Positions 31,285-40,785 of a stretch of DNA of 64,000 nucleotides are shown here, one piece after another. Numbering within the stretch: position 1 is the stretch's first letter; every line of letters starts with the position of its first letter. This DNA is from Lentisphaeria bacterium (GTDB lineage Bacteria; Verrucomicrobiota; Lentisphaeria; Victivallales; Victivallaceae). Location of the stretch: assembly GCA_022009855.1 (NCBI GenBank), contig CP091727.1, forward strand, positions 248,001-312,000, in the 5' to 3' direction. The translations under genes and the position numbers were made by a program. Under the pieces are notes generated by a model that saw only the letters and a list, made by a program, of their open reading frames with translations, did no database searches and was not told the DNA's origin.

Positions 31285-31830
31285 GTGAAAAAATTTCTGA
31301 AAACCGCTGCCGGGCTGCTCACCGGCAACACTCCGGCCGTCGCGGTGTTCCAGATTGCCGCCTCGCTCGCCGTCGGGACTCTTCTGCTGACGCGCCCCGC
31401 CCTCGCCGCACGTCTGCTCCCCTGGGCACTCTGGGGCATCATCCTTCTCACAGCTGCCGCCCTCTTCGCCGCCGGATGGGAAAATCCGCGCCGGACCCGT
31501 CAATACTGGGCGGGAACCGGAGCGCTCCTCATCGCCGCCGTCACCGTCGCCGTTCAAGTGCGCGGAGATTACCTGGCCGGCTGGGGCGCGGGCGTCTGGG
31601 CGCTCAACTCCGCCGTCTCCGGATTCCGCCGCGCTTTCGGCGGGCGGGGAACGGCGTTCTCCCGCGTCCTCAGCACCGCCGAAGGAACGCTGCTCGCAGC
31701 GACAGGCTGTCTCTTCTTCTTCCGGTTTGACCGGGCGTTTTTCGAAACCGCCCCGTTCTATGCACTGTTTTTCTATGCCGACGCGATGATCCGTCTGGCA
31801 TCCACCCGATGGAAAAAGGATGACAAATGA
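31285..31830 (+). CDS. Small multi-pass membrane protein, DUF308/HdeD-like
   Basis: About 181 residues, with five or six hydrophobic helices (PAVAVFQIAASLAVGTLLLT; LPWALWGIILLTAAALFAAG; YWAGTGALLIAAVTVAVQVR). The pattern of short paired helices resembles DUF308 proteins. Start codon uncertain: GTG at 31285 or TTG at 31261. Its stop overlaps the ispF start (ATGA), so the two are translationally coupled. Function unknown. Confidence 0.7.
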   Translation: MKKFLKTAAGLLTGNTPAVAVFQIAASLAVGTLLLTRPALAARLLPWALWGIILLTAAALFAAGWENPRRTRQYWAGTGALLIAAVTVAVQVRGDYLAGWGAGVWALNSAVSGFRRAFGGRGTAFSRVLSTAEGTLLAATGCLFFFRFDRAFFETAPFYALFFYADAMIRLASTRWKKDDK

Positions 31831-32303
31831 TTCGAATCGGACAGGGATATGACGTTCACCGGCTGGTTCCGGGCCGGGAACTGATCCTCTGCGGCGTACA
31901 CATTCCGCACCCCACCGGACTCCTCGGGCACAGCGACGCCGACGTCGCCTGCCACGCCCTCATGGACGCGATCGCCGGAGCACTCGCTCTCGGCGACATC
32001 GGCCAGTTCTTCCCGGACAGCGATCCGGCCTACCGGAATGCCGACAGTCTCCAGCTGCTGGCCCGGGTGATGGAGCTGCCCGAACTAGGCAACTGGCAGC
32101 TCGTCAACTGCGACCTCACCATCGTCGCCCAGAAACCGAAACTGATGCCGCATCGCCTCGAAATGCGCCGCAACCTCGCCGCGGTGCTCGATCTGCCGCT
32201 CGACCGGATCTCGGTCAAGGCGACCACCACTGAAGGACTCGGCTTCGAAGGGCGCGAAGAGGGGATCTCCGCCGCCTGTGTGGTCCTGCTGGAAAGCAGG
32301 TGA
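31827..32303 (+). CDS. ispF: 2-C-methyl-D-erythritol 2,4-cyclodiphosphate synthase
   Basis: 158 residues, intact. MEP-pathway isoprenoid enzyme that cyclises CDP-methylerythritol 2-phosphate with loss of CMP. Metal ligands Asp9, His11 (GQGYDVHRL) and His35 (LLGHSDADV); FPDSDPAYRNADS and ATTTEGLGFEGREEGI are the CDP-binding and C-terminal signatures. Overlaps the preceding membrane protein stop. Confidence 0.97.
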   Translation: MIRIGQGYDVHRLVPGRELILCGVHIPHPTGLLGHSDADVACHALMDAIAGALALGDIGQFFPDSDPAYRNADSLQLLARVMELPELGNWQLVNCDLTIVAQKPKLMPHRLEMRRNLAAVLDLPLDRISVKATTTEGLGFEGREEGISAACVVLLESR

Positions 32304-32332
32304 CACGCCGTGCGCCGAGACGCCCCCCCGGT

Positions 32333-33689
32333 TCAGCGGCTGATCTCGACGATGAAGGGCTCCGGACGAACCGCCTGATAGAGTTTGCGGTAGAGGTTCT
32401 CCGCCTCTGCCTTGAGCTCCGCCTCTTTTCGGGCGGTTCTTCCTGTAGTCATTCACCACATTGCGATAGTACTGGAAAGCGGGCGATTTCTTCTGCTTCG
32501 CCAGCCACTTGTCGAGCGTCGCCATCGCGGCGGCCGGATCGTCGATCCGGCCCCTTTCCCGCAGAATGATCGTATTGCCGTAGACGATGTTGCGCAGTTT
32601 CCGGTCCACCGTGCGGTACTGCCCGACAATCCGCGCCGCATGTTTCGCGCGACGGACGGAAGGGGTGTCGAGCAGCGCAAGATTGATTCCCTTCGCAAGT
32701 TCCGCTTCGGAGAAGGAGCCGAGCATCCGCCCTTCCGCGCGAAGCGTATATTTTCCCGGCGCCAGCCCGGTCACCCGGAGCATCTCCAGATTCAGCCGGG
32801 AGGTCAGCGGCCGGATCTTGTCCACCGCAAGGTAATCCTTGTCCACCGGCCAGGGCAGCGCCGACGGGAAGTAGCAGAATGAGCCGCCGTTCTCTCCGAC
32901 GGAGAGGTTCTCCACCTTCGCCCCCGAAGCCTTCTTCGCCCTCACGTCGATCAGAATCGACCCGACCTCCGGCGATTCCCTGAGCGCCTCCAGCAGCAGC
33001 GACGTCATCACGAGATGCCCCGCCCGGCCGGGATGAATCCGATCCCGACCGCACAGCTGCTTCTCCGGATATTTCTTCAGCAGTTCCGTCATCACCGGAT
33101 GAAATTCCACCACCGGCAATTTCTTTTCCGCCGCGATCCCGCGGACGATCTTCGCGCAATCGAAGAGCCCCGGTTCGTTGCAGGGAGTTACACTGCCGGA
33201 GTTGAATGTCCCGTACTGATCGTAAGGCGACGGCGTAATCAGCACGACCTGCTTCCCTGCCCGCAGCAGCCGGTCCACCACGGCGGCAAGGTTGTGCCGG
33301 TAGGAATCGAGCGAACGGGAACGGGCCGCGAGGGTCTTTTCGTCCGGTGTGCCCGGACGGTAGTTGCCGCGGCCGACGTCGTTCATGCCGAACATCACGA
33401 ACACCCGGTCCGGGCCACAGTCGAGCAGATCGAATCCGATCCGAGCCAGTCCGCCGGCCGCCGTGTTTCCCGAGATGCCGGAATTGATGATCCGAACCGG
33501 CGCATAGGGATGACGAAGCGCTTCAAAGAGTTGAAGTTCATAAAGATAAATTCCGCCGTGAGTAATGCTGTCTCCGAAGAAGGCAACCTTTTCATTCGTC
33601 CGGAACGGTGCAATTTGCACCCCATCCGCAGCCGCAAAGAGAGAGAGTCCCAGCAGGACCGCAGCCGAAAACTGTTTCAGGAATTTCAT
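32333..33689 (-). CDS. Secreted SGNH/GDSL hydrolase (one frameshift)
   Basis: Sec signal MKFLKQFSAAVLLGLSLFAA. SGNH blocks: Ser in VAFFGDSITHGG, Gly in NSGISGNTAAGG, Asn in VFVMFGMNDVGRG, Asp/His in GRDRIHPGRAGH. A C-terminal extension (about residues 250-445) has no named domain. The frame breaks near 32425; in the corrected frame the protein ends LYRKLYQAVRPEPFIVEISR at 32333. Start ATG (33687-33689) follows AGGAGA. Such enzymes deacetylate or de-esterify glycans outside the cytoplasm; substrate unknown. Confidence 0.88.
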
Positions 33690-33752
33690 CGTCGTCTCCT
33701 CCCTGGATTGTGAAGGTAAATTCAAACCGGGCCGCATCACGCAGGCAGCAGT

Positions 33753-34199
33753 TCAGGGCGTCACCGCAAAATCGTAGCGGATCGTCATCACCGGTTCCGC
33801 CCGGCGTTCCCAGCTGCGGCGGCATTCGCCGATCAGCGCCGCCCGTCCGGGCTGTTCCGCGCGCACCATGAGCTCCCGGACCCCGGGGGTGCCGGGCGGA
33901 GCCGCCTCTCGAGGAGGCAGATAGCGCTCTCCGGCCAGCCGTACCGGCCCGTCGGTCCGGTTGCCCTTTTCCCCGTTGTCGGTCATCCGGAACATCCAGG
34001 TATATCCGGTGGAGGGATTCTCCTTGAGGGAGATCTTCGCATACTCCCCGATCCGCAGCGGCGTGGTCCGGTTGACATCGGCGGCGGTGAGCGTCACCGA
34101 CGGCGGCGGCAGTTCGACCGCCTCCGGGCCGGTTCCGCAACCGGCGATTCCCAAAAGACAGAGGACAAATCCGGCACAGCCGAACAGGCGATTCATCAT
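33753..34199 (-). CDS. Chagasin-like (I42) cysteine-peptidase inhibitor lipoprotein
   Basis: 148 residues, intact. Lipobox LLGIAGC gives a lipidated N-terminal Cys. The chagasin loops are visible: NPSTGYTWMF (loop BC), GTPGVRELMV (in place of GxGG), and RRSWER (RxW loop FG). Chagasins block papain-like cysteine peptidases. Start ATG at 34197-34199 follows AAGGAG. It is transcribed away from a secreted C39-like cysteine peptidase, a plausible target. Confidence 0.85.
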   Translation of the reverse strand: MMNRLFGCAGFVLCLLGIAGCGTGPEAVELPPPSVTLTAADVNRTTPLRIGEYAKISLKENPSTGYTWMFRMTDNGEKGNRTDGPVRLAGERYLPPREAAPPGTPGVRELMVRAEQPGRAALIGECRRSWERRAEPVMTIRYDFAVTP

Positions 34200-34244
34200 T
34201 TCCGGCTCCTTTCCTGCAGGTTCGATCGGCAAAAACTTGTCGAT

Positions 34245-34272
34245 AATATAATCCGTTTTTTCCTCTCGTCAA
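34245..34272 (-). promoter_or_regulatory. Promoter of the chagasin-like gene
   Basis: Minus strand: -35 TTGACG (34267-34272), 16-bp spacer, -10 TATATT (34245-34250). Confidence 0.6.
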
Positions 34273-34291
34273 AAGTTTCCGGAAAATTCAG

Positions 34292-34320
34292 TTGAAAAAA
34301 ATCAACCGGAACGCTATATT
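34292..34320 (+). promoter_or_regulatory. Promoter of the C39-like peptidase gene
   Basis: -35 TTGAAA (34292-34297), 17-bp spacer, -10 TATATT (34315-34320), 40 bp before the start. Confidence 0.6.
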
Positions 34321-34359
34321 GCCTGCACACATCAATCCGAAACAGGGAGATTGCGCCAG

Positions 34360-35683
34360 ATGATGCACCGACTGTTCACTCTTGCCGTACTGACCGTATT
34401 CACCGTCGCCGCCGCCGCAGTGGAATTGGATCAACTGCTCGAAAAGGGGAGCGGCCTGTGGGAACTCTCCGGCGACTCACTGCAAAAAGGAGCTGCCTCG
34501 GAATTTGCAGTTCCTCGATTCCAGCAGAAAACGACTTCGCGGCGTCCCGGTCAAAGCCAGCCCGATGACCCTGTTCGGCAGCGGCGTTCAAGAGCTTCTC
34601 GCCGAGATCGGTCCCGACGGAAAGGTGAGCAAACTCACCGTTTCGATCTACAACCGGGGCGATGCCGGAAACATGGATATCTCCGAATTTCGCCAGAAGT
34701 TGCGGTCGCTCATCCAGAAGTTCAGCAAATTCACCGATGTGCCGGTCCCCGCGCAGCAGAGCGCCTTCCTCGCCGGAGCCAAAGTCTACTCCCGCGTCTG
34801 GAAAAATGACAAGTTTGACCTCATCCTCCGCTGGAGCACCACCAACAACCGGACGGCGGAATATATCGCACTCGACGCCTACCGCCCCGGCACCGCACCG
34901 AAAAACCTGCGCGACAGCTTGAAAAGCACCACCTCCCGGGACGAGCTTTCCAGCAAGATCATCAATGATCCGGATGGTTCCCGCTACCTCTTTGTACCGA
35001 TGGTCGACCAGGGGCAGAAGGGCTACTGCGTCGCCGCGACCGCCGAACGAATGCTTCGTTATTACGGCAGCAACGTCGACCAGCATGTCATCGCCCAGCT
35101 CGCCAAGAGCGACGCGAAACGCGGCACCAGCATGCAGGCGGCACTGGAAGCTCTCGACGATGCCAAGAGCCGGCTCGGCGTCCGGATCAAACCGCTCATC
35201 ACCTGTGAAATGGCCACCAAAGAGCTTCGCTGGAACACCTTCACCCGCCTGACCAAGGATTACAACTCCCGCGCCCGCAAGAGCGACGCCCGCGAACTGC
35301 GCTTCAAGGATTACGTGAAGACCCGCGGACGGACGAAATATCTGAATGTCGATGCTCTGCTCAGCGCCATGGATCCGCAGATCTACACGGAAATGCGCTG
35401 TGAAGACAAAGGGAATTACCAGGATTTTTTCAAGGAGATCCAGCGCTACATCGATGCGGGCATTCCGCTCTGCTGGGTCACCATCACCCTCCCTCACCAG
35501 GCGGACAATAAAACCGACAAGATCCAGCCTCACATGCGGATCATCAACGGCTACAACACCCGTACCGGCGACGTGATCTACACCGACAGCTGGGGACTCG
35601 GTCATGAGAAGAAGGTCATGTCCCGACAGGACGCCTGGGGAATCACCCAGATGCTCTGTGCCATGACGCCGCGCGGCAGATAA
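34360..35683 (+). CDS. Secreted C39-like cysteine peptidase (one frameshift)
   Basis: Sec signal MMHRLFTLAVLTVFTVAAAA. After a frame break near 34505 the protein continues LRGVPVKASPMTLFGSGVQE, an N-terminal domain of about 200 residues, then the peptidase: Gln/Cys in VPMVDQGQKGYCVAATAERM, His in IQPHMRIINGYN, and Asp in VIYTDSWGLGHEK, the Cys-His-Asp order of papain-fold C39-like enzymes. About 440 codons. Not fused to an ABC transporter. Divergent from a chagasin-like inhibitor. Confidence 0.85.
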
Positions 35684-35705
35684 GCTGCGCCACTGGTCTC
35701 TCTAT

Positions 35706-35734
35706 GCCGTTCCCCATCGGGGACGGTATTTTTT
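35706..35734 (+). terminator. Intrinsic terminator after the C39-like peptidase
   Basis: CCGTTCCCC pairs with GGGGACGG with a bulged T, 3-base loop, then TATTTTTT. Confidence 0.8.
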
Positions 35735-35773
35735 GAAATATAACAACAACACTGTTTGACTTTTTATATTTTA

Positions 35774-35790
35774 TTGTATACAGTATACAA
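35774..35790. promoter_or_regulatory. Perfect 17-bp palindrome upstream of esterase operon
   Basis: TTGTATACAGTATACAA, centred on 35782, in AT-rich promoter DNA with a TTGAC box at 35757-35761 just upstream. A good operator candidate; its regulator is not identifiable here. Confidence 0.55.
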
Positions 35791-35837
35791 AAGCCATCGG
35801 CACAGTGCTCGAAGGCTGAACAAGGAAAGGTCCGCAT

Positions 35838-36708
35838 ATGTTTCACCGAATTCCGTTTTTTGCCGCGGTGCTTGCCGCACTGCTCGCTCTTCCGTTTGCC
35901 GGAATGGAAGCTGCAGAAAAGACCGTTTACGAACTCAAACGCGACATTCCCTATCTCGCGGCGGATGCCGGGGCGGACTCCTACCGCCGGGGCCGCTGCA
36001 CGCTCGACCTCTATTACCCCACCGACAACAGGGGATTCGCCACGGTCATCTGGTTTCACGGCGGCGGACTCACCGCCGGAGGCAAACACATTCCGCCTCA
36101 GCTGAAGAACCACGGCTTCGCCATCGCCGCCGTCAACTACCGGCTCGCTCCCGGCGCAAAAACATCGAAAGATGCGCCCAATGCCGGTGTCAAGGTGACC
36201 GACTGCATCGAAGACGCCGCCGCGGCGGTCGGCTGGGTACACCGCAACATCGCTTCGTTCGGCGGAGATCCGAAGCGGATCTACCTCACCGGCCACTCCG
36301 CGGGCGGATATCTCGCTCTGATGGTCGGCATGGCGCCGAAATACCTCGCGCCATATGGGCTTACTCCCGCCGATCTCGCCGGCCTGATGCCGCTCAGCGG
36401 CCACACCATCACCCATTTCACCGCCCGTCGGGAACGGAACATTTCCATCCTCCAGCCGGTGGTCGATGAACTTGCGCCTCTCTACTTCGTCTGCACGCCC
36501 AATCTGCCGCCGATCCTGCTGATCACCGGCGACCGCGAACTGGAGATGGTCGGCCGTTACGAGGAGAACGCCTACCTGATGCGGATGCTCAAACTGAACA
36601 AACACCCGGTCACCCTCTATGAACTGCAGGGATACGGTCACAATATGACGGAACCGGCAATGCCGCTGCTGGTAAACTATCTGAAAAAAGAAAAAAGCAG
36701 CGAAATAA
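35838..36708 (+). CDS. Secreted alpha/beta hydrolase, carboxylesterase type (probable frameshift at end)
   Basis: Sec signal MFHRIPFFAAVLAALLALPF. Oxyanion HGGG in VIWFHGGGLTAGG, nucleophile Ser in YLTGHSAGGYLALM, Asp in LITGDRELEMVG, His in GYGHNM: an HSL/BD-FAE-like esterase. As written the frame runs on into the next gene (MIIPPATVPN), but a single-base change in the AAAAAA at 36691-36696 would end it at TAA 36706-36708, just before a palindrome and the next ribosome-binding site. I favour two genes over a fusion. Likely removes acyl groups from sugars or glycans outside the cell. Confidence 0.82.
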
Positions 36709-36712
36709 CCCC

Positions 36713-36736
36713 GCGCCTCCGTTCGAACGGAGGCGC
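36713..36736. repeat. Perfect 24-bp palindrome between the two esterase genes
   Basis: Half-site GCGCCTCCGTTC followed by its exact complement; as RNA it forms a stable hairpin with no T-run after it. It lies between the likely stop of the first gene and the AAGGAG of the second. Possible RNA-processing or partial terminator element that sets the ratio of the two products. Confidence 0.75.
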
Positions 36737-36752
36737 TTGTCAAGGAGAAAAA

Positions 36753-37537
36753 ATGATCATTCCACCCGCAACTGTTCCGAATTCCGCCAGTTACCGCGAA
36801 ACGGAAATCATCCACTATGGGGAGCCGGGCAACGACTTCCAGACCTGCTATCTTACGATTCCCCGGGAGTGCGCCGCCCCTGCCCCGGTCACCGTCTGGT
36901 TCCACGGCGGCGGCCTCACCGGCGACGGAGCACAGGACTGCCTGCCCGCCCTCTACAACGGGAAAACATCGTCGTCGAAGTTCGTTACCGGATCTCTCCG
37001 GCGACACCGGCGACGGGAGCGATCGACGATGCGGCCGCCGCACTCGCCCGCGTGTTCGCCGACGTCGGTTCGTGGGGCGGCGACCGGAAACGGCTCTTCA
37101 TCGGCGGCATCTCCGCCGGAGCATATCTTGCGGCCATCGTCGGAATGAATCCGCGCTTTCTCGCCCCATACGGCATCGATCCGCGAAAAGAGCTCGCCGG
37201 GCTGATGCTGGTGAGCGGGCAGATGACCACCCACTTTCGACTTAAAATTGATCTCGGCTACCCGGGCAATCAGTTTACGCCGGTGATCGATGATTACGCG
37301 CCGCTCGCGCACGCCTCCGCCGACCTCCCGCCGATCGTGCTGGTGACCGGAGCTCCGGGGCTGGACATCGCCGGGCGTCCGGAAGAGAACGCCTTCTTCG
37401 CCGCGACGCTGCGGGCGCTCGGACACCGCCATATCGAACACTATGCCCTGCCCGGCCACGATCACTCCGGAGCCTTCGCCAGCTGCAACTTCCTGCTGGA
37501 ACGATTCCTTCAGCAAATCCTGGCGGAGAAGAGATGA
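36753..37537 (+). CDS. Cytoplasmic alpha/beta hydrolase, carboxylesterase type (one frameshift)
   Basis: Paralogue of the preceding esterase but without signal peptide. HGGG in VWFHGGGLTGDG, then a frame break near 36955, then VEVRYRISPATPATGAIDDA, GGISAGAYLAAIVGM (Ser), LVTGAPGLDIAGR (acid region) and LPGHDHSGAF (His). Start ATG at 36753 follows AAGGAG. Its stop overlaps the TauE-like gene start (ATGA). Confidence 0.85.
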
Positions 37538-38455
37538 ATCCGGTTCTGTTCATCGCCGGGCCGTTGCTCGGATTCGTCGGCATGCTTTCCGGCGGCTACT
37601 GGGGCGTCGGATGCGGCTGGATCGTCGTACCGGTTCTGCTGATCCTCGGCTTCGAACCGCTCGACGCGGTCGGCATCGGGCTGCTGCAGATGGTGCCCTC
37701 CACCCCTGCTCACCGTGATGCGCCAGGCGCCGGAGATCGGCTGGAAACCGGGAGAACCGGGGCGCTCCCTCGCCATTCCGGTCGGCATCGGAGCACTGCT
37801 GACCTCGCTCTGCGGCAAAACGATCAACCATCGGCTCTACGAACTCTGCGGCGCCGCGCCGCTTCAGTGGATGCTGATCGGCCTCATCACCTTCATTGCG
37901 GTGCAGACGCTGTGCAGCCGGACCCGCTGCTACAACGACACGATGCCGCCGGTCACGCCGTTCCGGAGCCGGATCGCCTTCGCCACCGGTCTCGTCACCG
38001 GGCTGGTCAGTTCGCTTCTCGGCGTGGGAGGCGGTCTGCTGATCCGGCCGCTGCTGACCTCGGGATTCCAGGTGCCGGAATACTACACCAGCCGGATCGT
38101 GCGGCTGCTGGTGCTGGTGACCACCGTCACCGGCGGCGTCACCTATCTGGTGAGCGCAACAGGATTCAACTGGCAGATGTTCGGCGCCGCCATGCTGATT
38201 GCGGTCGGCGGCATCGTCGGCTTTCCGCTCGGTGCCCGACTCCATCGGATCGTCTACGACAACGGCTACGCCCAGCATATCCACAAGAGTTTCGCGGTGG
38301 TCGCCGTCGCGCTGCTCACCAGTACGCTGTGCAGCATCTTCGGCCTGCAGGCGCAGAGCCGGGTCATCATGATCGGCATCGCGGTTCTGCTGATGGTCTA
38401 TCTCGGACTCTTCGCCCTCTACACGAAGAAACATCCACGGGAGATCATTCGGTAA
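37534..38455 (+). CDS. TauE/SafE-family membrane exporter (one frameshift)
   Basis: Two repeated four-helix halves: FIAGPLLGFVGMLSGGYWGV at the N-terminus and ATGLVTGLVSSLLGVGGGLL in the middle, the G-rich repeats that define TauE/SafE (PF01925-type) permeases, and a further helix set to the C-terminus (RVIMIGIAVLLMVYLGLFAL). The frame breaks near 37705. About 307 residues. Such proteins move sulfonates, sulfite or other small anions; here perhaps the acid released by the co-encoded esterases. Confidence 0.87.
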
Positions 38456-38463
38456 CGACCGGC

Positions 38464-38988
38464 TCAACCGTCCCGCCGGGTGAACTCGCAGCCGCAGAAG
38501 TTCTGCAGATAGAAACCGTGCTGCCGGGCAAGTTCGCGGCTCCGGAGGAAGCCGTTCTTCTTCTTGAAGTCGTGCGGCTCGAAGTGGTTCCAGCGTGCCC
38601 CCACCTCGAAGATCACCCGGCTCGACTTATGCGGGCTGACCGTGAGCGTAGTGGCGAAATTCGCCCCGAGCGCCGCTGCGCGCCGGGCGGTGCGTTCCAG
38701 CGAAAAGTGGAAACAGACCGGACAGCGGGCGCCGCGTTCCGGTTCGGCGGCGAGACAGGCGGCGCACGCCAGCCACGCGGGGTGGTCGTAGCGGTCGATT
38801 TCGAGCGGCAGGTCGAAGATTCCGGCAAGCGCACGCACCGATTCGAGGCGGCGTTCGAACTCGTCGGCGGTGGCGATGTTTGAATTCGAATAGTAGAGCG
38901 TGACCCGCCGCCCCGCCTCGAGCAGTCGTTCCACGCACCCGGCCGCGCAGGGAGCGCAGCAGACATGCAGCAGAAGTTTCGTCTCCAT
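38464..38988 (-). CDS. queH: Epoxyqueuosine reductase QueH
   Basis: 174 residues, intact, convergent with the TauE-like gene. LLHVCCAPCAAGCVERLLEA carries the conserved Cys10, Cys11 and Cys14; a second Cys group is in CAACLAAE and ARCPVCF, consistent with the [4Fe-4S]/iron sites of QueH (DUF208). VSPHKSSRVIFEVG and FKKKNGF are also typical. Reduces epoxyqueuosine to queuosine in tRNA. Start ATG at 38986-38988. Confidence 0.93.
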   Translation of the reverse strand: METKLLLHVCCAPCAAGCVERLLEAGRRVTLYYSNSNIATADEFERRLESVRALAGIFDLPLEIDRYDHPAWLACAACLAAEPERGARCPVCFHFSLERTARRAAALGANFATTLTVSPHKSSRVIFEVGARWNHFEPHDFKKKNGFLRSRELARQHGFYLQNFCGCEFTRRDG

Positions 38989-39103
38989 GATCTTTCCCGG
39001 CATGCGACGGGGAACCGTTCCGCGTCGCCGGTAAAACATACACCCTCGGAGAAGGACGGTCAAATCCTCTTTCCCCGGAACCGGAAAAAAGCGGAGAAAT
39101 CCG

Positions 39104-40570
39104 TCACCTCGCCAGATATTTCAGCTCCTCCCGGATGGCGTCCAGGCAGCCTCCGGCGGAAAGTTCCCCCCTGTAGAAAAGCGGTAATCCTTCGCCCCGT
39201 ACAGGCGAAAGCCCGGCGCATACCGGTGAAGTCCGGCTGGGGACAGAATTGCGCAGCATATTGCGCGCCATGGCATAAAGCAGAGGATTCGCCTTCTGCA
39301 AGTAGGATTCGACGCCGTTGCGGACCGGGAGTCTGAAATCCTGCGAGAGCAGATACTGGGAACGGCGATGAAAAAGGAATCGAATCCACTCCCAGGTTGC
39401 CAGCAACTGTTCGTTCGAAGCGATGCCGTTCCGGAAAATTCCGACGCTGAATCCTGAGTGGAATGACCGGTATTTGCGATTTTCCCCACCGGCGGAATCG
39501 GCGAGATGAAGTAACGCTGCTCCTGATTCATCATCTCCAGCAGATTCAGACACCAGCTGGAGGCGAGCGGCAGAAACCCCACCTCACCGAGCGCGAAATG
39601 TTCATCGCACTTGTGCAGAAGCGTTCGTCCGCGCGGCAGAATCTTTTCGAGCAATTCCAGACCGGCCGGTGCGCTTTCGGTCTGAAAAATTTCGGCGTAG
39701 GAGTCCTGATCGGTCAGAAGGACGTTCCGGTTGAAAAGATCCTGCCCGAAGAGTTCGATGAAGGGTTTCACTCCGTGGTAGGAGTACGGCGCAAAGAGCC
39801 CCGCCGCATAAGTTGCCGCCCCCGGCTTCCGCTCCGCCAGCGCCCGGCTGATGCGGAAAATCTGCGGCCAGGAGAGTGGCTTGTACGGCACGCGCATTCC
39901 AGCGTGTTCCAGATGATCCACGTTGAAAATCATGAAGAGCGGCACGCCGAAAAACAGATAGAGCGCGTGGATATGCGACTCTCCGGAGCCGTCTTTCGTC
40001 GGATAGAGCGCTCCGGGGTGCAGCTCCTGTTTCAACTCTTCAAAATCGGGCAGCTGTTCCAGCGGATAGAGCGCGTTGAGCTCCGCATAAGCAGCATGCC
40101 AGAAAAATTCTCCGCATTGCGGCAGATTCCCCGGAGGAGAGCAGTTTGAGACAGGGATCCTCCGCGCCGCGCGGCCGAATCTCGGAGAATTTCACCGCGA
40201 CCAGAGGGTTCTTCTCCATGAAAGCGCCGGCAAGCATGTTCATGAGGTAGGAGTCGGCCGGTTTCGGAGCGAACAACAGATGGGTGATCTCCAGCTTCCG
40301 GACCGCGGTCGGAGCGGCGGAAAGATAGTATTCCTGCTCCTTTTTCCAGCAGGCGAAGGTTCCGCGCCCCCGTATCGAATGAACGAAGCCATCCCGCTGC
40401 AGGTTCCGGAGCGCGGTCCGGATCGTGATGGCGGAGACCGCGAACTCCCGGCACAACGCCTCCCGCGACGGCAGCGCCTCACCGTATTTCCAATATCGGG
40501 AGCGGATTCGCCCCCGGAGAATTTCATAGATCGCCCGGTGGCGCGGAAGGAAAGGTTGCGGCTGTTTCAT
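39104..40570 (-). CDS. GntR-type regulator with an ABC-solute-binding-protein-like sensor domain (at least two frameshifts)
   Basis: Residues 1-75 are a GntR winged helix (AIYEILRGRIRSRYWKYGEA, LPSREALCREFAVSAITIRT, RGRGTF). The remainder, about 400 residues, resembles a type-1 extracellular solute-binding protein (ITHLLFAPKPADSYLMNMLA; YLFFGVPLFMIFNVDHLEHA; FRISRALAERKPGAATYAAG; NRNVLLTDQDSYAEIFQTES; a late VGFLPLASSW region). No signal peptide, so the sensor stays in the cytoplasm. Frame breaks near 40140, 40035 and 39500. Divergent from an epimerase-pseudopilin-glycosidase cluster, its likely target. Confidence 0.78.
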
Positions 40571-40655
40571 ATGCGTTCCCCTGTTTACGGAAATATACCG
40601 CCACCACTTCGCCCTGTCAATCCGCCGGGCGGCATTCTCGGATCGTCCGGCGAAA

Positions 40656-40677
40656 AAAGTATAAAAAAATATACTTT
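40656..40677. promoter_or_regulatory. Inverted repeat, candidate operator for the GntR-type regulator
   Basis: AAAGTATA, six A, TATACTTT, in the divergent intergenic region 36-57 bp upstream of the -35 of the epimerase promoter. Spacing and symmetry fit a dimeric winged-helix site. Confidence 0.6.
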
Positions 40678-40712
40678 ACGGAAGATTTTACCGATTTTCT
40701 CTGCGGGAACTA

Positions 40713-40741
40713 TTGTTGCTGATCCGGTTTTATACTATACT
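40713..40741 (+). promoter_or_regulatory. Promoter of the epimerase-pseudopilin-glycosidase cluster
   Basis: -35 TTGTTG (40713-40718), 17-bp spacer, -10 TATACT (40736-40741), 44 bp before the start codon. Confidence 0.65.
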
Positions 40742-40785
40742 ATCGGGAAAAGGGACCAACAAAAACCAACAGCAGGAGCAGGACC

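Noticed and set aside
35838..37148. A single fused two-domain esterase
   Set aside because: A palindrome, an AAGGAG and a new ATG separate the domains, the first has a signal peptide and the second does not, and a one-base change in an A-run gives a clean stop. Two genes are simpler.
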